From Peribacillus simplex NBRC 15720 = DSM 1321 (GTDB lineage: Bacteria > Bacillota > Bacilli > Bacillales > DSM-1321), in the NCBI RefSeq assembly GCF_002243645.1, contig NZ_CP017704.1, forward strand, positions 496,001 through 560,000: DNA of 64,000 bases. Reading direction: 5' to 3'. Positions 26,584-36,262 of this stretch are shown piece after piece (within the stretch, counting starts at the first letter, position 1; every line of letters begins with the position of its first letter). The translations under genes and the position numbers were made by a program. The notes beneath the pieces are model-generated. The model did no database searches, had not been told where the DNA came from, and worked only from the letters and a program-made list of their open reading frames with translations.

Positions 26584-26627
26584 AAAAGTAGGCGGAAATT
26601 GCCGATCGGCAATTTCCGCCTACTTTT
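26584..26627. terminator. 44-bp perfect palindrome: terminator of the response-regulator gene, possible activator site
   Basis: Two exact 22-nt halves (AAAAGTAGGCGGAAATTGCC then GA, and the mirror). It overlaps the stop codon of the response-regulator gene and ends in a T-run, so it works as a terminator. It also lies about 50-90 bp upstream of the sigma-54 promoter, where an NtrC-type protein would bind. Confidence 0.75.
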
Positions 26628-27975
26628 CTTCCCGATATTTCTTCAACTTGTCCCGCAATGTCCTCTCCCCGATGCCAATAGTTTGGGCTGTTCTCCTTTG
26701 ATGACCGTTAAAAGCGGCAAGGTTATGAAGAATCACTCTTTTTTCGATTTCTTCAAGCGGTTCGCCGACATAGACGGGAATTAAGGTGTTGCCGAAAAAT
26801 GCGCGCGAGCTTTTTTGGATATCGGAGGGTAAATCGGCTTTCTGTATATAAGACTCATTCGTAAGCGCAATTGCTCTTTCAATCACGTTCTGCAGTTCAC
26901 GAATATTTCCTGGGAAGTTATATTGCTGTAAAAGCTGCAGCGCTTCATGGGAAATTCCTTCTACAGGTTTTCCCATTCGATCACCGATTTTTGCAATGAA
27001 AAATTCCAACAACAGAGGAATGTCTTCTTTTCGTTCACGTAAAGACGGAAGGTGAATCGGAATCACATTTAATCTGTAATATAAATCTTCACGAAATCGA
27101 TTATCTTTTACTTCTTTAACCAAGTCTCTGTTTGTCGCAGCAATGATACGGACATCGATGCTGACTTCTTCTATCCCTCCAACGGGCATTACCTTTCTCT
27201 CTTGTAGAACGCGCAAAATTTTCCCCTGCAGCGCCAAATCCATCTCACCGATTTCGTCAAGAAAGATTGTTCCTCCTTCCGCCAACACAAAAAGTCCATA
27301 TTTCCGCTGTGTCGCCCCTGTAAATGCGCCCTTTTCGTATCCAAATAATTCTGATTCCAACAGGTGAGTCGGAATGGCGGCACAATTTATAGCCTGAAAC
27401 TTTTTGTTTCTGCGTTTGCTTTGATTATGGATTGTTCTGGCGACGACTTCTTTACCGGTTCCACTTTCCCCTTCTATGAGAATGTTAGAATCGATATCCT
27501 TCACTTTATCGATTAGGGAGAATATTTTGCGCATTGCCAAACTTTCACCGATAAGGCCGTTCACACCTGCCACCTTATCCAATTCATCACTAAGCCATTT
27601 CACTTTGGACTGAAGGGTATATACTTCTTCTGCTTTTTGCATCAGCACTTCCAATTCATCAATATGAAGCGGCTTTGTCGCATATGAAAATGCTCCCTTA
27701 CGCATTGCTTCTACGGAAGATGGAATGGTACCGTAAGCCGTCATCATAATGACAACTGTCGAGGGGGAGAGGCGCTTGATTTCTTCCAACACTTCCATCC
27801 CATTGTATCCCCCGATTTTTAAATCCAGCAAAACGATGGCGATTTCTGCCCTTTCGAGAAGAGGGAGAGCTTCGCGTGGGTCTGTAAACGAATAAACGTG
27901 ATACTGGTCTTCCAATGCAAACGTAAGTGACTGACAAATAGTTGGCTCATCATCAATAATCATGATATCGTGCAT
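26620..27975 (-). CDS. NtrC-family sigma-54-dependent response regulator
   Basis: 451 aa from the ATG that follows AAAGGGTGAAGACG. Order: receiver domain (IMIIDDEPTICQ acidic pair, phospho-Asp in IVLLDLKIGG, MMTAYG, ATKPL), AAA+ domain (GESGTGKEV Walker A; GAFTGA sigma-54 contact loop; LDEIGEM Walker B), and a Fis-type C-terminal HTH (RTAQTIGIGERTLRDKLKKY). It therefore activates sigma-54 promoters after phosphorylation. The cognate kinase gene ends 19 bp upstream. The consensus sigma-54 promoter just past its own 3' end makes hutG-gltS the obvious target. Confidence 0.93.
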   Translation of the reverse strand: MHDIMIIDDEPTICQSLTFALEDQYHVYSFTDPREALPLLERAEIAIVLLDLKIGGYNGMEVLEEIKRLSPSTVVIMMTAYGTIPSSVEAMRKGAFSYATKPLHIDELEVLMQKAEEVYTLQSKVKWLSDELDKVAGVNGLIGESLAMRKIFSLIDKVKDIDSNILIEGESGTGKEVVARTIHNQSKRRNKKFQAINCAAIPTHLLESELFGYEKGAFTGATQRKYGLFVLAEGGTIFLDEIGEMDLALQGKILRVLQERKVMPVGGIEEVSIDVRIIAATNRDLVKEVKDNRFREDLYYRLNVIPIHLPSLRERKEDIPLLLEFFIAKIGDRMGKPVEGISHEALQLLQQYNFPGNIRELQNVIERAIALTNESYIQKADLPSDIQKSSRAFFGNTLIPVYVGEPLEEIEKRVILHNLAAFNGHQRRTAQTIGIGERTLRDKLKKYREEK

Positions 27976-27994
27976 CGTCTTCACCCTTTCTGTT

Positions 27995-29968
27995 TTAATG
28001 CTGTAAACAAATGGTCACTACTGTTCCCTTTCCTTCTTCACTTCTTGTCTCAATAGTACCATCGTTTTCTTTGACAAGCTGATACGAAATAGAAAGACCA
28101 AGCCCGACCCCGTTTGGTTTCCTGGTGTAAAACGGCTCAAAAATCTTATCAATGTCTTCTTCCGAAATGCCGATTCCTTCATCCTCGATTTCAACGACAG
28201 TGAACATGTCCCGATAATATGCCCGGAAAATAAGGTTTCCCTCTATATTGGACGCCTGAATGGCATTAAGAATGACATTCACCAGTACTTGTTTGATCTG
28301 CTGTCTATCTGCAGTCGTCTGAATGTCTCCAGCGAACTCATGAACAATACGCAGGTTTTTTTCTTGGATTTTCGGCTTAAGCAATAGCTCAATCCCTTCC
28401 ATGGTCTCATTCAGCGAAAATGTGACAGGCTCTGACTTTTTAGGGCGAGCATAATCGAGCAAATCGTTAATCAATGTATTAAGTCGGGTAATTTCACTAG
28501 TAACCTGTTCGGAAAAGAACGTACGGAAATCTGCGCTTGCAAATTTTTTCGGCAGCAATTGCGTATAGGTAAGGATCGACGTTAACGGATTTCTTATCTC
28601 ATGAGCGATACCCGCCACGAGTTGTCCCAATGAACGCAATCGGTCATCCTGAGCCACTTTTCTCTCCAGCTGTTTTTGTTCAGTAATATCGAAAAAATTC
28701 AACACCGCACCTACACTTTCTCCCCCCATAGTCTGAATTGGATACACGCTGTAAGTAATATGCCTTTTTTTGCTCGCATACTGAGACCACACCGTTTCCT
28801 TTTGTAAGAAAACTCTCTTTTTCTCTAACGCAGCCTTAATCTCCTTTTCTGGGATGAAACAGGCAATGGGCAGATCCTGAAAAGGTTTTCTTACAACATT
28901 ACCGTCCAACTCCAAATATTCCATGGCCCTAACATTAATCATTGATACAAGACCTTGTTGATTCAGTGTTATTAGCGAACTGTAGGCACTGTTTAATACT
29001 TGCTGCTGAAAGTGAATGTTTTCCTCAAGTAGCAGCATCTTCTCTTCCAAGTCTTTATTCACGTGCTCAATTTGCTCGGTTCGCTTAGCTACTTCTCGTT
29101 TAAGGCTGAGATTCCACCATAAGATGAGAGAAATTACAATGAAGGTAAGAAAAAGACCAATTTCCAAATACAACAGCGTTTTGCGTAGTCGTTGAGTATT
29201 CGGCAGGATATATTCCCCGAACCACTTTTTCTCTATCTTGTCATACGTTCCATCTTTCTTGATTTGAGAAATTCCCTGATTGAAAAGTGTCAGCAACTCT
29301 TTGTTTTTCGGCATCACAGCTACAGCATAATTTGTGGTGTCAAGTGACTCACCGACAATCTTAATGTGTGATTGCTGCTCATTTTTCTGTAAGAAATATT
29401 GACCCGTAATCCGATTTCCAATGAAAGCATCCACTTTTCCGTCGATCAACGACTGAACGGCTTCTTGTTGATTATTAGTTTCCACCAATTGCAAACGATC
29501 GACTTTGCTTAATAGACCGCTGGCAACATCACCTTTTTGTACGGCTACTTTCCGGCCTTTAAGATCTTCGATTTTTCGGATATACATGTTATCTTTCAAC
29601 ACAAAAATCCCTTGTGAACTTGTGAAATACGGAGCAGAAAAATCATAAATCTCTTCACGTTCCTGATTGTACTTCATGCCTTGAATCGCATCCACTCTTC
29701 CCGACCGCATAGCTTGTACTGCCTCATTCCACGGCATAGGATAGTATTCGAACCTAATGCCTGTCTCGATAGAAATGGCGTTCATTATATCCACATTAAA
29801 ACCGGTATAAACGCCCGAATCGCTCAAGTATTCGAAAGGCGGAAAGTTATTATCCCCTGCAACCCTTATCACTTTTGGGGCTTCCGAATGCACTGCTAAA
29901 GGAAAGAAACAGCCAAAAAAGAAAAGGAAGACGGTTATAATGGCACAGATAATATGTAAATTTCGCAT
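27995..29968 (-). CDS. Sensor histidine kinase with extracytoplasmic solute-binding (SBP_bac_3) domain
   Basis: 657 aa with GGGGTGAGG before the ATG. Signal peptide (ICAIITVFLFFFGCFFPLAV), then a periplasmic-type SBP_bac_3 domain of about 215 residues (VAGDNNFPPFEYLSDSGVYT; DFSAPYFTSSQGIFVL), one membrane helix around 268-290 (YLEIGLFLTFIVISLILWWN), a PAS domain, HisKA (LVAGIAHEIRNPLTS) and HATPase_c (NVILNAIQASN; DEGIGI; GVGLGLSI). SBP_bac_3 domains bind amino acids, so the kinase probably senses an amino acid such as glutamate or histidine directly outside the cell. It forms an operon with the NtrC-type regulator. Confidence 0.92.
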   Translation of the reverse strand: MRNLHIICAIITVFLFFFGCFFPLAVHSEAPKVIRVAGDNNFPPFEYLSDSGVYTGFNVDIMNAISIETGIRFEYYPMPWNEAVQAMRSGRVDAIQGMKYNQEREEIYDFSAPYFTSSQGIFVLKDNMYIRKIEDLKGRKVAVQKGDVASGLLSKVDRLQLVETNNQQEAVQSLIDGKVDAFIGNRITGQYFLQKNEQQSHIKIVGESLDTTNYAVAVMPKNKELLTLFNQGISQIKKDGTYDKIEKKWFGEYILPNTQRLRKTLLYLEIGLFLTFIVISLILWWNLSLKREVAKRTEQIEHVNKDLEEKMLLLEENIHFQQQVLNSAYSSLITLNQQGLVSMINVRAMEYLELDGNVVRKPFQDLPIACFIPEKEIKAALEKKRVFLQKETVWSQYASKKRHITYSVYPIQTMGGESVGAVLNFFDITEQKQLERKVAQDDRLRSLGQLVAGIAHEIRNPLTSILTYTQLLPKKFASADFRTFFSEQVTSEITRLNTLINDLLDYARPKKSEPVTFSLNETMEGIELLLKPKIQEKNLRIVHEFAGDIQTTADRQQIKQVLVNVILNAIQASNIEGNLIFRAYYRDMFTVVEIEDEGIGISEEDIDKIFEPFYTRKPNGVGLGLSISYQLVKENDGTIETRSEEGKGTVVTICLQH

Positions 29969-30282
29969 CGCCTCACCCCTTTTATCTATACATACAGTTT
30001 TGTATCATAAATGTGTATATATACAATGTACAGAGACTCTATTATGATAACTTTTTAAAGTATATAAGAAAAGCTAAGGTGCATTGCATCTAATAAAGCT
30101 TGCAAATCACTTCATACGAAGCTTGGATAATGGAGATTCAAAATATAGCAGAATGTCCAATTACAATATTGAGTGGCAAATGGTTTGTAAATAAAAAAGG
30201 CATGCCCCCTTCTTGGGGACCATGCCTTTATGTAAGGAAAATAGATGATGTTGGTAGGAACCCTAGTCGTTTCTTTCAACTT
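29969..30282. other. Intergenic region with terminator
   Basis: 314 bp: promoter area of the kinase operon near 29985-30060 (AT-rich, no clear boxes) and the terminator of the racemase operon. Confidence 0.5.
30190..30230 (-). terminator. Terminator of the N-acylamino acid racemase operon
   Basis: Minus strand AAAGGCATG...CATGCCTTT with an inner CCCC/GGGG stem, followed by TTTTTTATTT. Confidence 0.85.
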
Positions 30283-31398
30283 CTAACTTAAATTAAATAT
30301 TTGACTGTGTATAGTATACTTATCGATTTTTTCCATGCTTGGTTCATAGCCAATTCCGGGCAATTCTGGAACCATGATTATTCCGTTTTCCACTGTAACT
30401 TCAGGGTCAATAATATCTTCTGCCCAGTATAAGGAGGAAGCTGCGGTATCTCCAGGAAGAGTAAAGTTTGGCAGTGAAGTGATTGCAATATTATGCGCTC
30501 TTCCAATGCCTGATTCCAGCATACCCCCACACCATAGCGGAATTTCATGTTCAAGACATAAATCATGGATTTTCTTGGATTCAGTCAAACCTCCAACGCG
30601 GCCAATCTTTATATTAATAATTTTACAGCTGCCTAATTTAATTGCTTTCCTTGCATCCTCTAATGAGTGAATGCTTTCATCCAGACAAATAGGTGTTTTT
30701 AATCTTGACTGTAAATCTGCATGGTCAATGATATCATTATAGGCAAGCGGTTGTTCAATCATCATTAAATTAAAATCATCCAAGGCGGATAGCCGGTCTA
30801 TATCTTGCAATGTATAAGCTGAATTTGCATCTGCCATTAGCGGGATTTCAGGATATACTTTTCGAACCTTGTCTATTAATTCAACATCCCAGCCCGGTTT
30901 GATTTTAAGTTTAAAACGTTTATAGCCTTCACGTAGACAAGCTTCAATCATATCTAGAGTTGAATCGATCGAGTCCTTTATTCCGATGCTTACCCCCACT
31001 TCAATTTTCTTTTTTGTTCCACCTAACACACTCGAGAGAGAAGCATTTTGCTTTTTCGCATACAAGTCCCATACAGCACCCTCTAAAGCGGCTTTTGCCA
31101 TATAATTGCCGCGAATATGGGTGAAATATTTTTCAGAGAGTTCATCCGGATGTTTGATTTCATTTTTTAGAATAATTGGAATTAGATAATCCTCAAGTAT
31201 ATGCCAGTTTGTTTTTAAGGTCTCTTCATTATACAGAGGGTCGAGCATCGCAACCGATTCAGCCCAACCGGAAATGCCATCATCGCTTTTGGCTTCTACA
31301 AGGATAAAATCCCTATCGTATTCCGTCCCAAAGCTAGTTGTAAAAGGTTCAAGCAAGTCCAGCTTAAGATGTCTTAGAATAACTTGTTTAATTTTCAC
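30283..31398 (-). CDS. Enolase-superfamily N-succinylamino acid racemase (NSAR/OSBS group)
   Basis: 371 aa, normal for the group. The muconate-lactonising subgroup residues are all there: first catalytic Lys in the KxK of [10 protein letters not shown], metal ligands in [10 protein letters not shown] (Asp), MMIEQPL (Glu) and CLDESIHS (Asp), and second Lys in [11 protein letters not shown]. The NSAR/OSBS group both racemises N-succinylamino acids and makes o-succinylbenzoate. Here the neighbours are an acyltransferase, an amino acid permease and an M20 amidase, not menaquinone genes, so racemase is the likely role, as established for the same neighbourhood in Geobacillus. Last gene of the operon. 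Confidence 0.88.
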   Translation of the reverse strand: MKIKQVILRHLKLDLLEPFTTSFGTEYDRDFILVEAKSDDGISGWAESVAMLDPLYNEETLKTNWHILEDYLIPIILKNEIKHPDELSEKYFTHIRGNYMAKAALEGAVWDLYAKKQNASLSSVLGGTKKKIEVGVSIGIKDSIDSTLDMIEACLREGYKRFKLKIKPGWDVELIDKVRKVYPEIPLMADANSAYTLQDIDRLSALDDFNLMMIEQPLAYNDIIDHADLQSRLKTPICLDESIHSLEDARKAIKLGSCKIINIKIGRVGGLTESKKIHDLCLEHEIPLWCGGMLESGIGRAHNIAITSLPNFTLPGDTAASSLYWAEDIIDPEVTVENGIIMVPELPGIGYEPSMEKIDKYTIHSQIFNLS

Positions 31399-31511
31399 TT
31401 GGAAATTCTCCTTTTGTGATAAAACTGTTAAAAGACACAGTCTTACCTATTTTTTTAAAATAGGCTGACAGCAGCCTGAAATTACTAAACATTATATTAA
31501 TCCTTACTAGT

Positions 31512-32342
31512 TCATTTCCTTGTTAGCATATAAAATTGAACGGGAATTTCGGTCATGGAATTCTTTATAAAATCTGTTACCTGCCATCCTTGCTGAAATA
31601 AATCGGTAAAAATGTCCCTGGTTTTCATTCGCCATTCATTGGCCGCTTGAATATTTGTGACTCTTATTGTTCGGAAGTCCTTTGGAATGGCCACAAAAGC
31701 TGTATCACATTCTTGTTCAGGCAGCGGAAGAGTGAAAGTAGGAACAGGCACTCCCTTTTCAATGGTATCCCATTGAATAAGCGAGTTTTCTATCACAAAG
31801 TCCAGCGATATTCCCCGTCCACTAGAATCCGTTGTATCTTTTTTACCAATATGCCATTCGACAAGGAAGCGGTCAGAAGGAATTCCACTGTTTAATAGAT
31901 CATCCATTTCACCATAGCAGTTTGCGATATATGTGGCACATACCCCACCAAGCTTGGCTATATTTAAGTACCCATTAATACTTTCTAATGGATCGTATGT
32001 CCAAGTAATAAGGGAATAGCCGAGCTTTATCGCTTCCTCACGTTGTGCTAACTTTAACTTCTCCCCTATACCTTTGTTGCGAAATTGCTCATCTATTCCT
32101 AGTATATGTGAACAAAGGTAGGCTGATTGCCCATTGAATCCCGGAAAGCTGTATTGAAATCCAATCAGCTTCCCTTCACAATAAGCTCCTATAACCAAAC
32201 CACCGTTTTTCACTGCTGTTATGGTTTGGTGTGAGGGGATTGAGTCGGTTTCTCCCCAAATACTGGACTCTAGCTTTCTTACGTCCTCTAACTCTTCAAT
32301 TCTATGAAGAGAACGAATTACAATTTCCTGTGTTTTCGTCAT
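31512..32342 (-). CDS. GNAT-family acyltransferase (probable succinyl-CoA:D-amino acid N-succinyltransferase)
   Basis: 276 aa. Start at the ATG with GGAGGTTGACC upstream. The GNAT P-loop EQFRNKGIGEKLKLAQREEA and the following LGYSLITWTYDPLESINGYL match the predicted-acetyltransferase group found beside NSAR genes. In the established pathway this enzyme succinylates a D-amino acid, the racemase converts it to the L form, and an M20 enzyme removes the succinyl group, giving irreversible D- to L- conversion. A dispersed repeat begins about 15 bp upstream of its start and touches its leader. Confidence 0.82.
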   Translation of the reverse strand: MTKTQEIVIRSLHRIEELEDVRKLESSIWGETDSIPSHQTITAVKNGGLVIGAYCEGKLIGFQYSFPGFNGQSAYLCSHILGIDEQFRNKGIGEKLKLAQREEAIKLGYSLITWTYDPLESINGYLNIAKLGGVCATYIANCYGEMDDLLNSGIPSDRFLVEWHIGKKDTTDSSGRGISLDFVIENSLIQWDTIEKGVPVPTFTLPLPEQECDTAFVAIPKDFRTIRVTNIQAANEWRMKTRDIFTDLFQQGWQVTDFIKNSMTEIPVQFYMLTRK

Positions 32343-32357
32343 GGTCAACCTCCTAAA

Positions 32358-32439
32358 GCACAAGCGCCTTGATCACCCAACATAAGATGGACAAGTTTGT
32401 TCCTCAGCTGACGGCTTTCCGTGGCTAGGCACTGGAGCT
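32358..32439. repeat. Dispersed Bacillus-type GC-rich repeat
   Basis: GCACAAGCGCCTTGATCACC ... GGCTTTCCGTGGCTAGGCAC. The outline (CAAGCGCC ... CCGTGGCTAGGCxCTGGAGCT) is one I associate with intergenic repeats of Bacillus-type genomes. More GC-rich than its surroundings. Confidence 0.55.
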
Positions 32440-32496
32440 AAAATTTAAATGGTTTTTCTTAAAATGAAATAATTTCCTACTTTTTTTACAAAGAGA

Positions 32497-33981
32497 TTAT
32501 TCCACTTTACTGAAATCAGCCTCTTGCAATGGAATCATTTTTGTTCTCTTTACGATTTTATAACCTAGAAATGCCAGGAAAAATAAAGGAAGCCCGATAT
32601 AAGAAATTAAAATTCCATACCAATCAATCTCAGGGCCGAAAAAAGCAGAGTAATTTTGTCCCAGGATAGCCGTAACACATAAAAATGTTGCTAATATCGG
32701 ACCGAATGGATACCATTTTGATACATAAGGTAAATCTTTCAAATCTCTTCCTTGTGCAATGAACGCCTTCCGGAAACGATAATGTGTAATCGAAATTCCT
32801 AACCAGGATATAAATCCGGATAAACCTGCAGCATTTAATAACCAAGTATAAATAGTGCCTTCACCGAAAAGAGAGGTAAGAAAAGCTGCCATCCCAACGA
32901 TGGTAGAAAAGTACACAGCGTTCACTGGAATGCCGCCTGAATTCACTTTTTTTAGAAACGAAGGGGCTTTTCCTTCTTTAGCCAGCACCCAAAGGACCCT
33001 AGAAGCTCCGTACATTGCGGAATTGCCCGCAGAAAGAACAGAAGTAAGAATTACCACATTCATAACGGAGGCAGCGATAGCAAGCCCTGCGTTTTGAAAA
33101 ACTAGAGTGAAGGGACTTACCGCAATATCTTCAATATCCGAGCTTAACAAACGCGGATCATTATAATTGATTAAAAATCCAATCACGATTATCGCCAATA
33201 CATAAAACAAGAGCAGTCTCCAGAAGATTTGCTTAATAGCCTTTGGTATATTTTTTCTTGGGTTTTCACTCTCGCCGGCCGCAATTCCTACTAACTCTGT
33301 GCCTTGAAAGGCAAACCCAACCACCATAAAGACGCTTATAACGGATAAAAAGCCTCCTTTAAACGGTGCCTCTCCTTTGGTGATATTTTCAAAACCTACG
33401 GCATCCCCTCCCATGATTCCTACAATCATTAATAACCCTACTGCTATAAAAATGATAATCGTCAAAACCTTTATAATGGCAAACCAGAATTCAGATTCTC
33501 CATATCCTTTTACCGATAAAATATTCAGGCCAAATATGATTGCAAGAAATAATGCGCTCCAAATGATGCCCGGAACAGAAGGCAGCCAATATTTCATAAT
33601 CAGGGAGGAAGCTGCTAATTCAAGAGCGACTACGATTGCATTGTTATACCAATAGTTCCATCCGATCGCAAATCCTAATGCCGGGTCGACAAACCTTGAT
33701 GTATAGGTACTGAAAGAGCCTGTAATAGGAATGAGGGCAGCCATTTCGGCTAAACTTGTCATCAGAAAAAAAACCATGATTCCGGCAATTATATAGGCAG
33801 CTACAGCCCCTCCAGGACCCGCAGTATGAATAATGGAACCGCTTGCTAAAAATAGTCCCGTTCCAATGGTTCCGCCGATTGCAATCATGGAAAGATGCCT
33901 TGGTTTCAGCTTGCGCTCCAGTTGTTTTTCATCAGTGGCCGCTTGGCCACCAGTTTGTGATGTTTGTGCGGTATTTTCCAT
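32497..33981 (-). CDS. Amino acid permease (APC superfamily, AAT type)
   Basis: 494 aa from the ATG after AAGGGGTG; the frame begins five codons earlier. About 12 membrane segments; the first carries the substrate-binding loop IGGTIGTGLFLASGS, later SFSTYTSRFVDPALGFAIGW, FAFQGTELVGIAAGESENP and VLSAGNSAMYGASRVLW, all hallmarks of the AAT group that imports amino acids with protons. It lies 35 bp after the M20 gene in the D- to L-amino acid conversion operon, so a D-amino acid or mixed uptake role is likely. Confidence 0.92.
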   Translation of the reverse strand: MENTAQTSQTGGQAATDEKQLERKLKPRHLSMIAIGGTIGTGLFLASGSIIHTAGPGGAVAAYIIAGIMVFFLMTSLAEMAALIPITGSFSTYTSRFVDPALGFAIGWNYWYNNAIVVALELAASSLIMKYWLPSVPGIIWSALFLAIIFGLNILSVKGYGESEFWFAIIKVLTIIIFIAVGLLMIVGIMGGDAVGFENITKGEAPFKGGFLSVISVFMVVGFAFQGTELVGIAAGESENPRKNIPKAIKQIFWRLLLFYVLAIIVIGFLINYNDPRLLSSDIEDIAVSPFTLVFQNAGLAIAASVMNVVILTSVLSAGNSAMYGASRVLWVLAKEGKAPSFLKKVNSGGIPVNAVYFSTIVGMAAFLTSLFGEGTIYTWLLNAAGLSGFISWLGISITHYRFRKAFIAQGRDLKDLPYVSKWYPFGPILATFLCVTAILGQNYSAFFGPEIDWYGILISYIGLPLFFLAFLGYKIVKRTKMIPLQEADFSKVE

Positions 33982-34016
33982 AAAACACCCCTTCATTAAT
34001 TTTTAAAGTGAAAAAT

Positions 34017-35147
34017 TTATTCTCCTGCCGCCATAATTACTGTGTTAATTAAAATTTTCGTTCCATAAATAAGTGCTTCTAGATTAAATTTCATATCCGG
34101 ATGGTGCAGACCAGGCGTTAAATCGCAGCCTAATCCTATCATGGTTGCTTTTATATCAGGATTTTGGGCTGTATAAAAATGAAAATCCTCTCCTCCTTGA
34201 GAAACACAGACTGGAACAACATTTTCCGTCCCAAGTATATCTCCTATTGCAATTTCAGCCACCTTTATGGCTTTTTCATGCAAGCTCGCCGCTGGGACGA
34301 ATTCCTCCGCAGACCAGGAGATAGATGTTTCAGTTTGTTCCATTGTCTGGTCAATAGCTTCCAGTGTTAAGCGGTTTAGTTCATTCATAACATCATTTGA
34401 CTGAGCTCTGGCATCAATTGCAAAGACAGCTGTTTCCGGGATAACGTTTGATGCTTTGTTGTTTGTTTCAAATTGAGTCATTTTGATAGAATAAGGAGTT
34501 TCGGTTTCCAGATTAATCTGCTGTAACTTTTGGACAAGCAAAGCTGCTGCGTCGATGACATTTATTCCATCTTGCGGACGGGATGCATGGGCCTGAATAC
34601 CTTTGATTGTTCCCTTTATTGTTTCGGCAGAGCCATGGACAATGACGGGGGAAGCTTTCATATAAGGAACCTCCGAACTGGGTCTTACATGTACCCCGAA
34701 TAAATATGTAACATTCTCCAATGCGCCATCATTGATCATTTGAAGAGCGCCTTCTCCTTTTTCTTCCGCAGGCTGAAATATAAATCGGAGAGTGTGTTTA
34801 GGCCGGATTCCACTGGAGGCAATGGCCAATGCTGTATATAAAACCATTGTGCTATGTGCGTCGTGTCCACATGAATGATTGGCCTTTACAACACCATCTA
34901 CTTCCTGAACAAGCGCATCCATATCAGCCCTTAATGCCACAACCTTTTTTGAGATGCCTGGAATCTCGGCAATGATTCCATAATGGCTTTGAAATGTTTT
35001 TAGGGTTATTCCCGCTTTCTTAAGACATTTAATTATATAGCTAGACGTCCTTTCCTCCTGCCAGCTTGGCTCAGCCAAAGAATGCAGGTCATGGTAGGAC
35101 TTTTTCAATGATTCTTGATTCACATCAATATATTGAATCGGGTTCAT
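34017..35147 (-). CDS. M20-family amidohydrolase (probable N-succinyl-L-amino acid hydrolase)
   Basis: 376 aa with AGGAGGTGCATC before the ATG. M20D pattern: SWQEERTSSYI, ALRADMDAL, NHSCGHDAHSTM (metal His/Asp), FIFQPAEEKGEGALQMI (catalytic and metal Glu), lid domain with HASRPQDGINVIDAA, and SQGGEDFHFY plus GLHHPDMKFN with the final metal His. Such enzymes hydrolyse N-acyl amino acids. Next to the racemase and acyltransferase it most likely frees the L-amino acid and succinate. First structural gene after the RpiR regulator. Confidence 0.9.
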   Translation of the reverse strand: MNPIQYIDVNQESLKKSYHDLHSLAEPSWQEERTSSYIIKCLKKAGITLKTFQSHYGIIAEIPGISKKVVALRADMDALVQEVDGVVKANHSCGHDAHSTMVLYTALAIASSGIRPKHTLRFIFQPAEEKGEGALQMINDGALENVTYLFGVHVRPSSEVPYMKASPVIVHGSAETIKGTIKGIQAHASRPQDGINVIDAAALLVQKLQQINLETETPYSIKMTQFETNNKASNVIPETAVFAIDARAQSNDVMNELNRLTLEAIDQTMEQTETSISWSAEEFVPAASLHEKAIKVAEIAIGDILGTENVVPVCVSQGGEDFHFYTAQNPDIKATMIGLGCDLTPGLHHPDMKFNLEALIYGTKILINTVIMAAGE

Positions 35148-35193
35148 GATGATGCACCTCCTCCTTTACATGAATTTTAACTTTATTAAAAAC

Positions 35194-36048
35194 TCATTCA
35201 TTAAACACTTCATAACTTGAATATAGCCTTTCTAATTTTTGCTGATGGGTGTATATCCGTTTTGCGTCTTTTTGATGTATGCCTGCAATAACCAAGTCCA
35301 ATAAGCTAATAACGGAAGCGATTGAATTGGTTCCGGTTTCTGCGTTTTCTTCAGTTGTCAGTGCAATATCAGAGATGCGGCCAATAGGTGACAGGAGGCG
35401 GTCTGTAACTGAAATTAAAGAAACTCCTTGTTCTTTGGCACACTCCGCAACTTTTAATGTTTCATTCGCATATCTTGGAAAGGAAAAAACCACTACTACA
35501 GACTTGTTAGTGAGATTACAAAACTTTTCATAGAAGTCACCTGTTGGTGAACATAAACTTACATTTTCCCTTAATGAACTTAGCGTATAGGAGAACCAAT
35601 AGGCGGCGGCATGGGAAATCCGATGCCCTGCAATTAAAATTTGGTCAGCCTCGATCAGGACATCGACTGCTTTCCATATATCCTGAACGTTCGTATGATC
35701 TAATAGATGTCTTAAAATATGAACTTCGTTTTCTATCACTTTGGTAAATGGATCTTGCTTGTCATCAATGCGGAGAACGGAATCATTATTGGATAAGTCT
35801 ATTTGATTTTGGTGCAGCAGCTGCTTTTGAATCCTGGCCTGCATTCTACTAAATCCTTCAAATCCTAAGGAATAGGAAAACCGAATGACAGTCGTTTCAC
35901 TAACCTCCGCTTCCCTACCAATTTGAAAAGCCGTTTTAAAGGCGGCTTCATCCAAATTTTCAATCAGGTAAGCGGCAACTTTTTTTTGACCTGCCGATAG
36001 ATGGTCAAATTTTTCCTTTACTAATAATTTAAAAGGAAGATGTTCCAA
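35194..36048 (-). CDS. RpiR-family regulator (HTH + SIS domain)
   Basis: 284 aa from a TTG with GAAAGGGG upstream. N-terminal HTH_6 (LSAGQKKVAAYLIENLDEAA; EVSETTVIRFSYSLGFEGFS) and a C-terminal SIS domain (DQILIAGHRISHAAAYWFSY; VVVFSFPRYANETLKVAE). RpiR proteins usually bind phosphosugars, but members next to amino acid racemase operons also occur. It is the first gene of the strand-coherent cluster, 46 bp before the M20 gene, and likely controls the whole operon. Confidence 0.9.
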   Translation of the reverse strand: MEHLPFKLLVKEKFDHLSAGQKKVAAYLIENLDEAAFKTAFQIGREAEVSETTVIRFSYSLGFEGFSRMQARIQKQLLHQNQIDLSNNDSVLRIDDKQDPFTKVIENEVHILRHLLDHTNVQDIWKAVDVLIEADQILIAGHRISHAAAYWFSYTLSSLRENVSLCSPTGDFYEKFCNLTNKSVVVVFSFPRYANETLKVAECAKEQGVSLISVTDRLLSPIGRISDIALTTEENAETGTNSIASVISLLDLVIAGIHQKDAKRIYTHQQKLERLYSSYEVFNE

Positions 36049-36262
36049 AATATAACCCCTTTCCGATGAATCAAATACTTCTTTTTAATAAAATGAAGAA
36101 GGTAATACTTCTTTGTTTTATACACTATCACAATTTAATTAGAAATAGAAGAAGGTTTTTGATTTTTTTGATAATTGTTAATTTCAAATTTCTGAAAAAA
36201 ATCACCATTTAGATAATAAGCAAAAAAACTATAAGATGGTAAGCAAATCCGAAGCTAAAAAA

